This document shows positions 35,451 to 47,115 of a stretch of 64,000 nucleotides of DNA, piece after piece (the first letter of the stretch is position 1; the number at the start of each line of letters is the position of its first letter). The position numbers and the translations under genes are program-made. This DNA comes from Suillus spraguei (taxonomy: Eukaryota; Basidiomycota; Agaricomycetes; Boletales; Suillaceae), in assembly GCA_016800925.1 (NCBI GenBank), contig JABCPU010000023.1, forward strand, positions 62,001 through 126,000, in the 5' to 3' direction. The notes under the pieces are model-generated. The model saw only the letters and a list, made by a program, of their open reading frames with translations. It was not told the DNA's origin and did no database searches.

Positions 35451-36050
35451 ATCCAAAATTACGAGTATAGGTTCATGTGCTCTATCATATACATATGTCG
35501 CACATCAGCATGATAGCCTTCATGTTTACTACCTGTTGTTATGATTCATGCAATGTAAGGAAGCTGCAAAATTTCCTGAGGATTTAGCCTCTATTCTGGT
35601 CGAAACGCTGAGGGACAAAGCACGCCTTCTATCCGCAAGTGTGCAAGTAGTGTGCCATGACGTTGGTAGCCATACCCGTTTCATTGGGTGATGGAGGGGT
35701 GGTGAACAATACTGCTAAGACCTACAAGTCCTAAGGTCCCCCGAACGGAAAATGTATTCAGTTAGTAGGCTCATGGAAGTTGACGACAGACATGAACCTC
35801 GAGAATCCGTGCTCTAAGTTTTAACTGACCGATCGGAAGAAAACGGCGAGAAAGAAAGGTCAGAACTATCCGCCGCAGCAAGGCAGTACAATACTAGTGG
35901 TGTACGGTTTAGCGTAGTACCGATAGCAGTCTGGGACATAATAACGACAGTACACTTTACAAAACGACGAACAGTACAACGACAACAAGCAGTCAACAAC
36001 TACGCCGCATGGTTCTGCCACTCACCACTGCTACATTCGCAAGGTTTTAA
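35451..36050. other. Gene-free region between convergent RPL30 and the zinc-finger gene
   Basis: The neighbours converge, so the stretch should contain two 3' untranslated regions. The short minus-strand frame at 35814-35999 has no protein-like features. Nothing else is seen. Confidence 0.4.
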
Positions 36051-37275
36051 CTATGCCTCTCTATTAACCACTCCATCTTTTGCAAGCTCTTCAAATTTCC
36101 GCTCGAAGATGGAAAAGCCGATGGTTGTAGGAACGAAATCATCGCGCGGAAGTGGGCAAGGCATGGATTGAGGATACGAGAGCCTTTGGTTCTCGTTCAA
36201 TGACAACAGCTTCTTTCGGACGTCGAGGACACATTCCTTCGATGGAGTCACTGGGCGGACCAGATCATCGAGTGGAATGATGTGGTTCGAATCTGAGTCA
36301 TCCTTGTCCGGTGCGTCTAATCGTCTCCATTTTCGGGAAATTGGTTCGACTGGCGCAAGTGAACCGAATGGTTTATGAGGGGGCAATGAGACAAGAGGAA
36401 TGGTGAACTGCCAATTATGTAGATCATGCTGCGACGGCAATGGTGGGGGATGAATCGTAATTCTTCGTAACGGTGGTGCGGTAGCGACAAGTCTGTCAAA
36501 GGCCCAAGTCACACGCATATTGACCAGGTCTTTATGATCAGTCTCAAAGTGGGTCTTGAGTTGAGATGCTCGCGGAAAAACTTGCTCACAATCTGAAAAA
36601 GATGAAACTGAAAATGAAGTAGATTAACATTTTCAGAGTAAGACATACCTCGGACTGGGCAACTAATTGTAAGACGAGACAGGTGACTGAGGTCCACATG
36701 TGCTTTGAGTTCATCCTTCGAAGTATGCAAGCGACCTGCACATCTCAGATACCGACACTGGTACTGTCCCTCCTACAAGGACAGCAAATGAGCAACATGA
36801 GGTAAGTTATAGGTGAAAAAACTCACTATGTTGGATATGCGATCACAGTGCCTTAAGGTATGCTGTGTAATAGGGAGGCATATATCAGCACTGACCAGTA
36901 ATGGAGGATGATGCAGATGAAATGGGTAGAGTGAGTGAATCTCACTCCAAGGGTACATTAGAAAACCTTCAGCATGACAACTCAGCACTGTTGACTTGAG
37001 AGCAAAGTGTGACAGCTGAAGATTTGCTAAAGTACCCCTGGAGAGGAGTACAGCTCAGTACTAGTACACCACCATCAGAACATCTGTGACTAGTATCTAT
37101 ATCTACAGTAGATCAAGAGCTAATCTAAATTCACCTTTGTCAGATTATACCAACTGTTGAGAATAACTGTACATCCTTCCCACTCGCATGGCATGGGTTT
37201 GATTACTTGATAGGCAATATTAAGAATTTCATGGGGGGTAAGGAGAAGATCTGAGGGCCCAGCAACCTCAGACAT
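36051..37275 (-). CDS. C2H2 zinc-finger protein of unknown function
   Basis: Spliced from 37275: MSEVAGPSDLLLTPHEILNIAYQ and VIKPMPCEWEGCTVILNSWYNLTK, joined across an intron to HTLRHCDRISNI. This gives finger 1 as C-X4-C-X12-H-X3-H. The next exons give EGQYQCRYLRCAGRLHTSKDELKAHVDLSHL (finger 2) and CPVRGCEQVFPRASQLKTHFETDHKDL (finger 3). The C-terminal half is Pro/Asp rich and ends at 36051 with FERKFEELAKDGVVNREA. The spacing of cysteines and histidines appears only when the predicted introns are removed, which supports the model. A DNA-binding regulator is the natural guess, but no target or pathway can be inferred. Confidence 0.75.
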
Positions 37276-38615
37276 GTAACAGAATATTGGAAGTTGAAAA
37301 GTCAAACAATGTTGTTTTCATGGCAGAAATAAACACAGGTAAACATTTGTGACTGGTCATCAGTCAAACAATGACTAATATCTTCACCACTCCAGTACTA
37401 GTCTCTAGACTCTTCATATTGTATTCACTTGATTGTCTGAGGTATGCACCAAGATTTGACCCCATCTGGGTGTGACCAATTAAGCCTCAGGTTTGAGAGT
37501 CATGTTGTGTCTTCTATATGCTTTTCATATTTTGACTATGTGTCACACCTGACCTTGGTGTGACTGTCACATGAAATAGGTTCAAATCACCAGGTGTTTG
37601 TGATGTGAGTTGGATGTGATGACTAATACATTACTCAACGTTGCTGTTGTGACTGTGACATCTTTGATCCTGTGACCTGTGATGGCACCTGTCAATTCCG
37701 AAATTTGCTAACCCTAGATCAAGTCTGATGGTCAGAATCACCAGTTTCGAGAGCCTCTGCATGTAGGAATAAGTATTTAATTATATACTTATGAACTATG
37801 GGGACATATACCTGGCTGTGTGCCATTCAAAATTGCTTCCACCCTCTATTCAACAAGATGGTAACTTGTGACATGTGACTGTCAAATTGAAGCTAGACTC
37901 ATTATATGTACTAGGGGTTGGCGATGCCAACGTGGACCTTGCTCAGCTGTTGTTGTTTATTTGGATTTGGGTTTTGTTTTGAACTATCATATCGTCTGTC
38001 CCTGGAATCGAGCTACAGGGCAATAGTCCTGGGTTATCTTTGTCTGTTGATGACATTGTTGAGTTTCAAGCTCGCGGTAGTGTCCATATACATGTCTTTA
38101 ATGCTGAAAAAAGATGAATTATGGAAGACTGGCACAAGCGATCAAACTGACTAATCAGGTAGCGGGCATTGCCACTTTAGATGGCACTATTAGTTATGTG
38201 TATCACGTACTATTGATGTCATAGTCTGTCAGATTATCTTCCATGCCATATGACCTTGCTTTGCAAGGTAAAGCATACACAAGTACATATGAACTCCGAA
38301 GGCAAAATACGATTACTTAGTAGCAGGTACTATAGAGGCAGAGCAACAAAGGTCAGACATCTCAGTTGAGTGGACTGAGATATTACTTTCTAGAACAATC
38401 CATCTGTTCCCTCATACCATAACCTCAAGACCCAGGATGTAAATCTAAATGGGCTAGGTAGACTCATCACCATCACTTACAACTCGTAGTGGATCATTCT
38501 CGCCTAATCACAATTTTGAGTACTCCTTTGCAAGCTAATGGTCACTCTCCAAGTCTCAGCGATGTGACATTCATTTCATTTTTCATAGGTTATGTAATTG
38601 TGTTCCATCAAGCTG
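37276..38615. other. AT-rich gene-free region
   Basis: About 1.3 kb rich in TGTGAC/GTCACA words (for example near 37505-37570 and 37645-37700) but without a clear repeat unit. The frame at 37918-38154 encodes a hydrophobic peptide with no recognisable family. One segment resembles sequence near 62.8 kb and is listed separately. Confidence 0.4.
38203..38275. repeat. Interspersed repeat fragment shared with 62834-62890
   Basis: Both copies contain ATCACGTACTATTG, then AGAT, ATC or TTATC, TTCCATGCC or CTCCACGCC, ATGACC, and TTGCTTTGCAAGGTAA or CTGCTTCGCAAGGTAA. They align over about 60-70 bases with gaps. Probably the end of an old dispersed element. Confidence 0.5.
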
Positions 38616-40774
38616 TCATGCTCCTGTAAGAAATTTCAACCGTGCTTCGGCTGCTCGGGCTCTTCGTTCCCGCTCTACCTTTGCTCTCAACTCAACAGTT
38701 AAGCCCATAACACTATCAGCTGCGCCGGACGAACCTCCGAGCTTTCGGGGAGCCGTAGGGTCTTGAGAGCGAGGCTCTGACTTTGTCTCCACCTGTTCGT
38801 CGTCGATGTCAGACTGTTTACCTTCCCGTTCCCTCTCTTTGACTTCCCGTTCCCGCATTTTTTCTTTCAGACCTTTCTTCCTCTGTTTTTTCTTCTCGTC
38901 CTTTGCTTCTTCCTTTTCTTTGTTGAAGGTGCTCGGTACACGTGCCGCTCCAAACCAGTCCCACCAGTCAGGATGATCTCCCGCGCACTGACGAAAGACG
39001 TCACGGACTGCTCTTGTACGGGCCATATCATAGGCAGTACGGCGCGAACCTGCACCTTGTAGAGTAGGCGGGTTTGATGAGTCAGATTCATTGGCAGTTT
39101 TATCTTCCTGATGTACGCCTGACGACAGAACAATGATAGTTGGATCGGCGTGCAGTTCGTACAACAGCCAGCGTGTAACGTCTTCTTGGCCTGATTGCAC
39201 AGCAACCTGGAGCAGCGACGCGCGCCTATCCCCTGTCCATTCTGGTATGAGGGCATCAACGCCACCAAGGGAAGCGCCTTCGCGCTCCCAGAAGGATTTG
39301 AGAGGCTCTGAACGACCTTTGCTGATCATATCTAGTAATCGAGACCACTTCTCACGGTAGGCTTCCTCCTCCTTAGTCAATCGTTGTGGTTTTGCCCTTT
39401 CAGGCGCTGGAGTGGGCGCGGTTGAAGGTGTAGCTTTGGGCTTGGGCAAGGAGGCAAGGAACGCTTCGTCCTGTGCACGGAGCGCTTCCTCTGTAAGGTG
39501 AGATGTCTTCACTTGAGTGAGCTCCAAGAGACATCGCACAAGCTCAGATTGAGTCTGCAAGTATAAAAATAAGAATCATGAAAGTGACAGTAGCAAAGAA
39601 AACGTACGGGTCGGCGCGTTGGAAAAGGGAAGGTCCTCAGACGATCGTCTCCTTTGTCGATGACACAATTTTCGTAGTCGAGGAAGATGCGCTTGTTAGA
39701 GACACTAGCACGTAACCAAATTCTTTCGCAGTCCTGAATATCATCAGCCCAGTCACGAAGAAGGTTGCGGATATCCTAGGAGTGTATGTTGAGCTATAGC
39801 AAACAAAAAGCGAGGCTCGCTTACATCTCGGAGAGCTTGCTCGCCATAACGACGAAGCATGGCGCCGGCACTGATGGCAGCACCCTTGGAATTGTCATTT
39901 ACCGATTGCGAACCACCTTGTTTACGGCGAGCTAGACGTGGATTTTCAGTATAACGAATAAGATGATAATAAATACAACTACTAGTGTAACGGTGAAACG
40001 TTTTGTGTTTCAGGATTGATGTCTCCGGCTTAGGTTTTGGGGGTTTCTTCTTCGCCTTCGCATAAACAGTAGAATCCTGGTCTTCTGCAGGTCTACTAAC
40101 CTCCACAATTGCGCCTGCAAAGTGACCTCCGGCAACCATAAACATAGCCCACTTGCGTCCACCTTCCACAGGTTCTTGAATGCTCTTTAGTTCTGCCAAG
40201 TACGACGAAGCAGGGGTATCTATTGGATATAACATTCTGTACACCCCGATTTGAGTGGATGGGGGCGAATGGAACCAAATAACTGCTGTAAGTGGTGTTT
40301 GTCGCTCCTCGCTTGGCGAAGACGACCTCGACGTTCGCTTGATTTTGCTGACGAGGGCCTTGACTGCGTCGGAGTCATCAGAACTCTCGTCAGATGATGC
40401 AGACCCTGAAAGGGAATCTTCAAGTCCTAGCTTATACGAGGTAGGCTTCGTCAAAGTAAATGACGAGTAGTTGGAAGATGCCTACCGTCAACAAGCTGCG
40501 CGAAGGCTAGCTCCGTCACAGGGCTACCGCCCCTCAGGCGAACCTTTACATTGTATCGATGCCAATCGGATCGAAAATGAGATCGTTGCTCAGTTACATC
40601 TGCAAATGTCGCCCCGAGACAAATATTGCACGCTCTCCCATTGTCTGATACCGGAGCAGCTGTTTGTACGACAGTTGAGGCTTTCGGAAGCGGTAGTCGA
40701 TTGATTAGATTCCGAGGTGTAAGGGTCTCCAGCAATTCGGGAGGCAGCGAAAATACATGGTATCTCTGGGCCAT
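38616..40774 (-). CDS. VMS1: Vms1 / ANKZF1-type peptidyl-tRNA release factor of ribosome quality control
   Basis: Vms1/ANKZF1 cleaves nascent chains from peptidyl-tRNA on stalled 60S ribosomes. The protein starts MAQRYHVFSLPPELLETLTP and has a C2H2 finger, CNICLGATFADVTEQRSHFRSDWHRYNVK. The VLRF1 (eRF1-like) domain covers TAVIWFHSPPSTQIGVYRML, GGRKWAMFMVAGGHFAGAIVEV and the catalytic-loop region RRKQGGSQSVNDNSKGAAISAGAMLRRYGEQAL, with the conserved GSQ. Ankyrin-like sequence follows (LIPEWTGDRRASLLQVAVQSGQEDVTRWLL). A Lys/Glu-rich coiled coil comes next, and the C-terminal RERRARAAEARLKF fits the VCP/Cdc48-interacting motif R-X5-AA-X2-R. Several introns are present. It shares a 186-bp divergent promoter with phosphomannomutase. 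Confidence 0.9.
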
Positions 40775-40960
40775 TGTTACTGGTTTCTTTATGAGTCTGT
40801 TGGTAAAATCTGAGTAAAAACAAGGATATTTATAAGGGCAAACCGCGGACCCGTTAAGATGACTGGATGAGAGTCACTGGCAAAGGTATGGACGGTCGTT
40901 CTTCGGAGATAACCGATTTCAGTACTTAGACTACTAAAACAGTTTTACAACTGCTACATC

Positions 40961-42055
40961 ATGGTGTCTGCGGATTTCGCTGAACGGCCAGTCAAGAAAC
41001 TCGTGCTGTTCGATGTTGATGAGACGTTATCGCCCTCACGTCAGGTAATCCAGCTTCCATACGACTACCACATTTGATGTTGAGATCTCCCAACAGAAAG
41101 CATCTCCAGAAATAATTGAGCTCTTGCGCGACCTCAGGAAACAGATGGCTATAGGCTTTGTTGGTGGGTCTGATCTTGTCAAGATATCTGAACAGCTCAC
41201 TGTTGGCAATATCAATGGTACGAAGCTTGTCCCCATTGGCTGCTAAGATACTTATACGCATTCGCAGTTCTGGAGGAGTTCGACTTTGGGTTCGCTGAGA
41301 ACGGCCTTATCGCATTTCGACTTGGAAAGCCACTGGAGTCGCAGTCCTTCATCAAAGCGGTAGGCGAAACGGACTATCAGGAACTGGTCAACTTCATCTT
41401 ACATTATGTTGCTAACTTAAACATCCCGATTAAACGGTGAATATCTACGATCCTTATCTGTCGATCTGCCTATTCACTTGCAAATTGTAGTGGAACGTTC
41501 GTTGAGTTCCGCAATGGCATGATCAACGTCAGCCCTATCGGTCGCAATGCAACGTGGGTTCACTTATGTGCTATTCCCTGAACCTGTGTCAACACCCCTG
41601 GGTTCCGCAGTGTTCAGGAACGTAATGATTTCGAGGCTTATGACAAGGTAGTACTAACATGAGAAAACTATTCATTATCATACTCACTGATTATCGGGCA
41701 GGAACACCACGTTAGAGCGAACTTCGTGGAAGTTCTCCAGGAGAAATTCAAACGATTGAATCTAACGTTCTCTATCGGTGGCAAGATATCATTTGATATC
41801 TTTCCACACGGGTGGGACAAGACTTACTGCCTTAGACATGTCGAGAAAGATAACTTTGAAGAAATCCACTTTTTCGGGGACAAGACAAGCAAGGTGAGAG
41901 CTAAATTTCTTACTCAGCGGATTTTCGTCCTCTTGACAATTTCTGTGAAGGGGGGTAACGACTACGAGATCTTCAATGATTCTCGTACTGTCGGGCACAC
42001 TGTTAAGAGTCCTGCAGATACGATAAGAATCTGCACAGAACTCTTCCTGTCATAA
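40961..42055 (+). CDS. SEC53: Phosphomannomutase
   Basis: It interconverts mannose-6-phosphate and mannose-1-phosphate in the cytosol, feeding GDP-mannose for N-glycans, GPI anchors and cell wall mannan. The HAD-type nucleophile motif is [15 protein letters not shown], with the usual DVDGT replaced by DVDET; both aspartates are kept. Other family blocks are [90 protein letters not shown] and [10 protein letters not shown]. Six or so introns are needed, including a 59-nt one at about 41896-41952 inside the GDKTSK | GGNDYE motif. Length is normal at about 250-265 aa. Confidence 0.94.
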
Positions 42056-42221
42056 AGTGTTTAATATAAGTTTTCACTTGTGTGGAATTAGGGATAATAG
42101 CTTCACATACCAATGATTCTTCATCACTGTACATAGACTATGTAGTTTATAGATGGACATTGACTTTGTAGGGACGAATCGTGTACATAAGCGAACAAAT
42201 TATCATTATCGAAACCTGCGA

Positions 42222-43110
42222 TGGCACCCAGGGTTACACAGCTTTATCGATCCTACGACTTCCAAAAAGGTGGCCCTAAGTTTCTGATGCAGCCCAACTT
42301 TCACCTTTCTCAGTATATCGTAGGACCAAGTTGTTCTTATGGATAATTCAGGAAGTTTCTGTGCAGGAGGGACGGCCCAAGATTGAATATATGGCCGCTG
42401 AGAGGCGCGTCAGAGAATATAACATTAGGTGGATCCCGCGTCTCGCATACAGCCAACTAATAACAGTTCTCACCATCTCCGATTCATCAGCTCGCTTCTT
42501 TTTGTGGGCACTGTCACGGGGTACATCCACATCCACGGCATTGCCTCCCACCAGCTTCTTCGCGCCATCTCGACTCACAAGGGCATGTCAATAATATTGA
42601 CATGCCCTTGTGAGTCGAGATGGCGTCAGCCTGTCCCTCAATTCTGGAAGTTCCGCCAATGCAAAAGACATCATTCCTATGCGCCCTGTCGTGCCGTTCC
42701 ACCGCATGAAAGATTCAAAGGCAAGGGAGGTGCACGAGGTGGCGATGATGCTTCCCATGCAGGATGAGGTATATTTTTCTTCTGTTGAAATGGGCACGCT
42801 GTTTATGTTGATATTCGTCCCCTAGGACTCCTGAACTGTCGCGCTTACAACCACCCCGAAGCCGAGTTTCAACGAGACTGGTTTTTCGTACAACCGAACG
42901 CGATTGGCACCTTGGAAACATCAAGTGCGCGCGTTGCGAAGCTTGAAGGTGAGGTAGAGAACTCGAGAGAACATCTTAGGAACGCAAGGGGATTAACGAC
43001 GTGATGTAGGAGACGGTTGTGCAGAAGTTCACGATACAGGAAAAACAAAAGACAGTTGTGGAAGGTCAGAATACTATTGTATCAGGTGAAGGTGACGATG
43101 AAGATATGTA
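42222..43110 (+). pseudogene. Possible degraded gene of unknown family
   Basis: Plus-strand segments with protein-like composition occur in order: MAPRVTQLYRSYDFQKGGPK and FLMQPNFHLSQYI (from 42222). A plausible 47-nt intron leads to EGRPKIEYMAAERRVREYNI. Further right come NAKDIIPMRPVVPFHRMKDSKAREVHEVAMMLPMQDE and, in another phase, NCRAYNHPEAEFQRDWFFVQPNAIGTLETSS. I could not join all pieces in one frame with normal splice sites, and a long hairpin interrupts the middle. I do not recognise the family. It could be a decayed gene or a real gene with structure I misread. Confidence 0.3.
42563..42625. repeat. Perfect inverted repeat, 29-bp arms, 5-bp spacer
   Basis: Arms at 42563-42591 and 42597-42625 are exact reverse complements around the spacer TAATA. 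The left arm begins CGCCATCTCGACTCAC and the right arm ends GTGAGTCGAGATGGCG. Transcribed RNA would form a 29-bp hairpin. It lies within protein-like sequence. Confidence 0.95.
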
Positions 43111-44090
43111 GAGGAGCTGAGAAAGAAAGGTAAGATTAGAAGTAAATGATCTGGCCAACTAATTTTCTCTAAGTTAACACAGGAGCATTTTCCTCATGAG
43201 GTCACGCAGTCTTCCAACGGTCGTGGGATTACAGTGTGTCTTCGAACAGATGCACCAGATATGTTGGAAATTTCATCATTAGCCCCGTTGCTTACTCTAA
43301 GATATTCAGGTGAAAGAGTCAACAACAATATATGTACGAAGAAGCATCAATGGTACTTTGCACAACTGAACGCCAAACAAACTACCATATCAGGAATGCA
43401 GCGGTACGCGTTAGAACACGGATCTCAGAATTCCAACCATACTCGTGACCTGCAGAAGTGACCCGTGCCCGTGCAGATTCCCAAATTATACTGTTTTCTC
43501 ATGACTGAGCCTTGTTTTTTTTTACTTGTTCATTCTCTTCTACTGGGTCATGTTGACACCCAACGTCACTTGGCTGGACCTATGTCTTGCTGGTATTGGA
43601 GCATATCTGGTCAAGCAGGTGTTGAACAAAAATCCTGCACCATTTCCCCCTGGTCCCCGTGGGTGGCCTCTCGTTGGGAACATGCGAGACATGCCTCAAA
43701 TCAAGCCTTGGCTCACCTTTGCGGAGTGGGGAAAGAAGTATGGTGAGTATCTCCTGTTGTTCCAAAATAAACCATTTTAATTCTGTGCATTCTAGGCGCT
43801 ATCTCGCACATCGAGGTCCTAGGCCAGCACATCATTGTGGTAAATTCAGTCAAGAGTGCAATGGACATGTTGGACAAGAAAGGAACCGTGTACTCTGACC
43901 GTCCTGTTCTGCCCATGGCTGGCGAACTTGTTGGCTGGAAGCACTCTTTGGCTCTTCTTCCGTACAGTGCCCGCTGCCGCCAGTACCGTAAGAACATACA
44001 CCAAATCATGGGCAATCGCGCCGCCTTGCATGTCTACCATCCGATCGAGGAGATTGAGACTCGCCGATTTCTGAAGCGTGTGTTTTCAAC

Positions 44091-44691
44091 CCCCGAGCAA
44101 CTTTTTTTTTTTTTTTTTTTTGGTGTTCTTGTTTATTGTCCGTTGGGGCGAGGCCCTATAGTAGACAATACGTACAATATGTAGCTGGATGCGTGAATAT
44201 ACTATGTGCGGGGGGTGTCTTTTCTAATGGTTCAGGCGCTAAGGTGAGAACGGGGACGCCATCTTAAGGCGAGTCTAGGGAGGTGTGTGGCGTGTCTGTC
44301 TTCCCTCACTGTGGCGGTTTTATTCATCCGTCCTTTGGGTCTGGAGGTGTGACGTCTCCAAAGATTGTCTCTAATCTCCTCGTGCGTGCGACGAACTTCA
44401 GCAGTTCCTTGACTCCGTCTATGTTGCTCAGAAGGTACTGGAGGTTGGTTGCTTGGGGTCCTGCTGCTGCCGCAGGGCAGCTCTCTGTCTAGCGTACTTG
44501 TGGCATGACATGATGAAGTGGTGAACCGATTCGTCTCGCTCGTTGCATTGTTGGCAGCGTGCTGTGGGGGACTTTGCGATTTGGTGGAGGAATTTGTTCA
44601 GTGGGGCATGGCCAGTGCGTAGCTGGAATATCAGCGAGCTGTGGCGGCGTGGTAGGTCATCTGTGATGTTCGCGAAGTTCCCCGAGCAACT
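44091..44691 (-). mobile_element. 5'-truncated LINE copy with 12-bp target duplication, antisense in P450 exon 2
   Basis: The 577-bp insert (44103-44679) is the reverse complement of the last ~570 bp of the LINE at 45191-53105, ending in a poly-T (poly-A on the minus strand) at 44103-44120. It is flanked by CCCCGAGCAACT at 44091-44102 and 44680-44691, the hallmark of target-primed reverse transcription. It carries only the C-terminal end of ORF2 (residues from about NFANITDDLPRRH onward) and the 3' untranslated region. Confidence 0.95.
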
Positions 44692-45378
44692 GCAAGCTCA
44701 TGTTCGACAGTATGTCACATGAATTACCCTTGCATGGATGGGACCTTGAATTTTTGTAGCACCGCTGGAGCCACCATTTTGCGAATTTCTCATGGTTATG
44801 AGGTGAAGGAAACTGATGATCCATTTATCGACCTTGCAGACCGCGCTGTGGACCAATTCTCGCGGTCCAGCGCTCCCGGCGCCTTCATGGTTGACATCGT
44901 GCCATTCTGTAAGGCTCTGACCTTTGCTTGTAATTGGTCTGATTATTTCCAGTGGCAAACGTGCCCGAGTGGTTTCCTGGTGCTGGCTTCAAGCGCTTAG
45001 CTCGTGCATGGTCCAAGACTCGCGAAGATATGGTTACCATACCCTACAAGTTCATTAAGGATCAGATGGTAACAAGCATCTATGGTTTTGCAATCATGAG
45101 CTGCACATTTCACAGGCTGCTGGGATTGCACCAACGTCTTTCACCTCGAATCTGTTGGAAGGCCGTACTCTATCTGTGGAAGAGGATGATGGATCGCTTC
45201 TTGGACCTGAACCAAGTGGCACCCCGACTAGGACCCCGAAAAAACCGGAGTTCTCTAAGGCGCACAAAAGCGCTACCTACGCCTTCAGGCGTTACCCAAG
45301 CCCTCAAAGACTTGATCCCCCATAGATACTTACTTTTGATCACTAATCTTTCTGTTAAATTCCGCAGGAATACCAATC

Positions 45379-47115
45379 ATGCCACCAGCTGGCATGAACA
45401 ACGTGGTTCCCACGGTCTCGGTACCTGGCAGAAGCAGCCGCAGCACGACAGCCAACAAGGCACTACTCACCAACAGCAAAAGCATTGAAGAGCACATAGC
45501 AGGCACAGGTATCCGCACAGACATCACTAACTCCTCCTCAGCTAGAAAACTCCTCAACATGCATGGTCTCACCCTCCCAGTAGCAGGAAAAGCCCTCAAG
45601 GGGATCGCCCTAGCCTTATTTGAACTCAGTGGCACAGCAACCAACCTAGGTGCCACCAACGTAGAGATCATGAGAGCTATGGCAATCATCATTCACGAAG
45701 CCGAGAAAGACCTTGACATGGAGAAGATCATAGACAAGATAGACGTGCTAATCAAAGGTCCCATTGCACTATTGGATGAGAAAGTGGACACCCTGGCAGA
45801 AATAGCAATGACACACAAATCCACGCTAGCAGAAGTGGTCACGGAGGTGCGCACCCAACTCAACAACTCGTCAGAAGACATAGGAAAGATAGTAGAGAGC
45901 GCCAAGCATGCAGCTAGCTCAATCCCAGCGAGGTCTGACGGACCGTTATCATACGCCACAATCACCAAGACAGGAATTCCTTCCCCACTAACCAAGATCC
46001 TAGCACGCAGCGATGCCCAGGACAGGCAAATACTGATAGACAGATGCTCCGTTTTGATAGCTAACTCCCTAAAAGAACTAACAGAAGCGCAACTGGTGGC
46101 CAAGGCAACCACCGCCCTCGAATTAATGTCGGAAAAAGGTATAGAAATCCTCAAGGAACTAACCTTCATCTCAGCTAGGTGGCTCCCCCATGGAGGCATC
46201 CTCTACGAACTCAACTCCAAGTCAGCAGCCGAATGGTTCAACACACCGGCCAACCGCAGCAACTTCCTCGAACATTTCGCATCGAACGTCACCATCAAAG
46301 AAAGGTCGTTCCACGTCCTCATGGAAAACGTCCCTGTCACCTTCATTCCAGATAACCCAGCAGCAATCGCGGACATCGAAAACAAGGCCGGCTTCAAATC
46401 GAGAACTATCAGCAAAGCAAGATTCATCAAACCAATCGCTAGACGCCAACCAAACCAACGCACTGCACACACTATCATCACTTTTTCATCAAAAGCGAAC
46501 GCCAACCAGGCCATCAAGGATGGCCTAGTTATAGCAGGCAAGAAGGTATACGGCCGCAAACTCCTCCCAGAACCCACCCGCTGCCTCAAGTGTCACTCCT
46601 TCGAAGGAGGACACATAGCGGCAGAATGCCCTCAAGAAAACGACACGTGCGGCACATGTGGCGACCAACACCGAACCACATCCTGTTCAGTAACCGACCC
46701 ATCCGAACACTACTGCGCCAACTGCAAAACAAAGGGTCACGCGGCCTGGAGCAGAGATTGCCCAATCTTCAAGCAAAAATGGGACAACAACAAGAAACGA
46801 AACGACGACGCCAAGTATATCTACTTCCCTACTGACGACCCGCTAACCTGGGAAACTACTACTGACACCAGCTTGAACACAGCGCCACCCCCCAATCTCC
46901 AGCAGAACGACACCCCAAACCAGCAGGAACCTCGCTACCCACCCCCAGAAAGAAACCATCAAGGCTGGCAACCCTCGAACAGACGGCGTCAACCTCAGAC
47001 AGGCAACAACCCCCGCAATGCAAACCTCATCCCACTCGGCCAGCCCAGAGCCCAACAACGACTCCCGTCAACCTGGTTCAACTCTGAACAGGACCGCAGC
47101 GCGCTGTCTTCTTAG
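45379..47115 (+). CDS. LINE ORF1 (RNA-binding gag-like protein, 578 aa)
   Basis: Begins MPPAGMNNVVPTVSVPGRSS. The middle is helical and charged (DLDMEKIIDKIDVLIKGPIALL). Residues around 330-390 resemble an RNA-recognition fold (VLMENVPVTFIPDNPAAIAD). Three consecutive CCHC-type knuckles follow: CLKCHSFEGGHIAAEC, CGTCGDQHRTTSC and CANCKTKGHAAWSRDC. The tail is Pro/Gln/Asn rich and ends ALSS at a TAG that lies within the candidate target duplication of the AT-rich insert. It would coat element RNA during retrotransposition. Intact in this copy. Confidence 0.9.
   Translation: MPPAGMNNVVPTVSVPGRSSRSTTANKALLTNSKSIEEHIAGTGIRTDITNSSSARKLLNMHGLTLPVAGKALKGIALALFELSGTATNLGATNVEIMRAMAIIIHEAEKDLDMEKIIDKIDVLIKGPIALLDEKVDTLAEIAMTHKSTLAEVVTEVRTQLNNSSEDIGKIVESAKHAASSIPARSDGPLSYATITKTGIPSPLTKILARSDAQDRQILIDRCSVLIANSLKELTEAQLVAKATTALELMSEKGIEILKELTFISARWLPHGGILYELNSKSAAEWFNTPANRSNFLEHFASNVTIKERSFHVLMENVPVTFIPDNPAAIADIENKAGFKSRTISKARFIKPIARRQPNQRTAHTIITFSSKANANQAIKDGLVIAGKKVYGRKLLPEPTRCLKCHSFEGGHIAAECPQENDTCGTCGDQHRTTSCSVTDPSEHYCANCKTKGHAAWSRDCPIFKQKWDNNKKRNDDAKYIYFPTDDPLTWETTTDTSLNTAPPPNLQQNDTPNQQEPRYPPPERNHQGWQPSNRRRQPQTGNNPRNANLIPLGQPRAQQRLPSTWFNSEQDRSALSS

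Noticed and set aside
35640..35760. Possible small RNA gene downstream of RPL30
   Set aside because: No cloverleaf, box elements or convincing pairing could be found.
44283..44492. Open frame starting MCGVSVFPHCGG, repeated at 52681-52923
   Set aside because: It is the antisense of the LINE ORF2 3' end; the match merely reflects the two LINE copies.
46203..46589. Minus-strand open frames opposite LINE ORF1
   Set aside because: They are antisense shadows of the conserved ORF1 coding frame.
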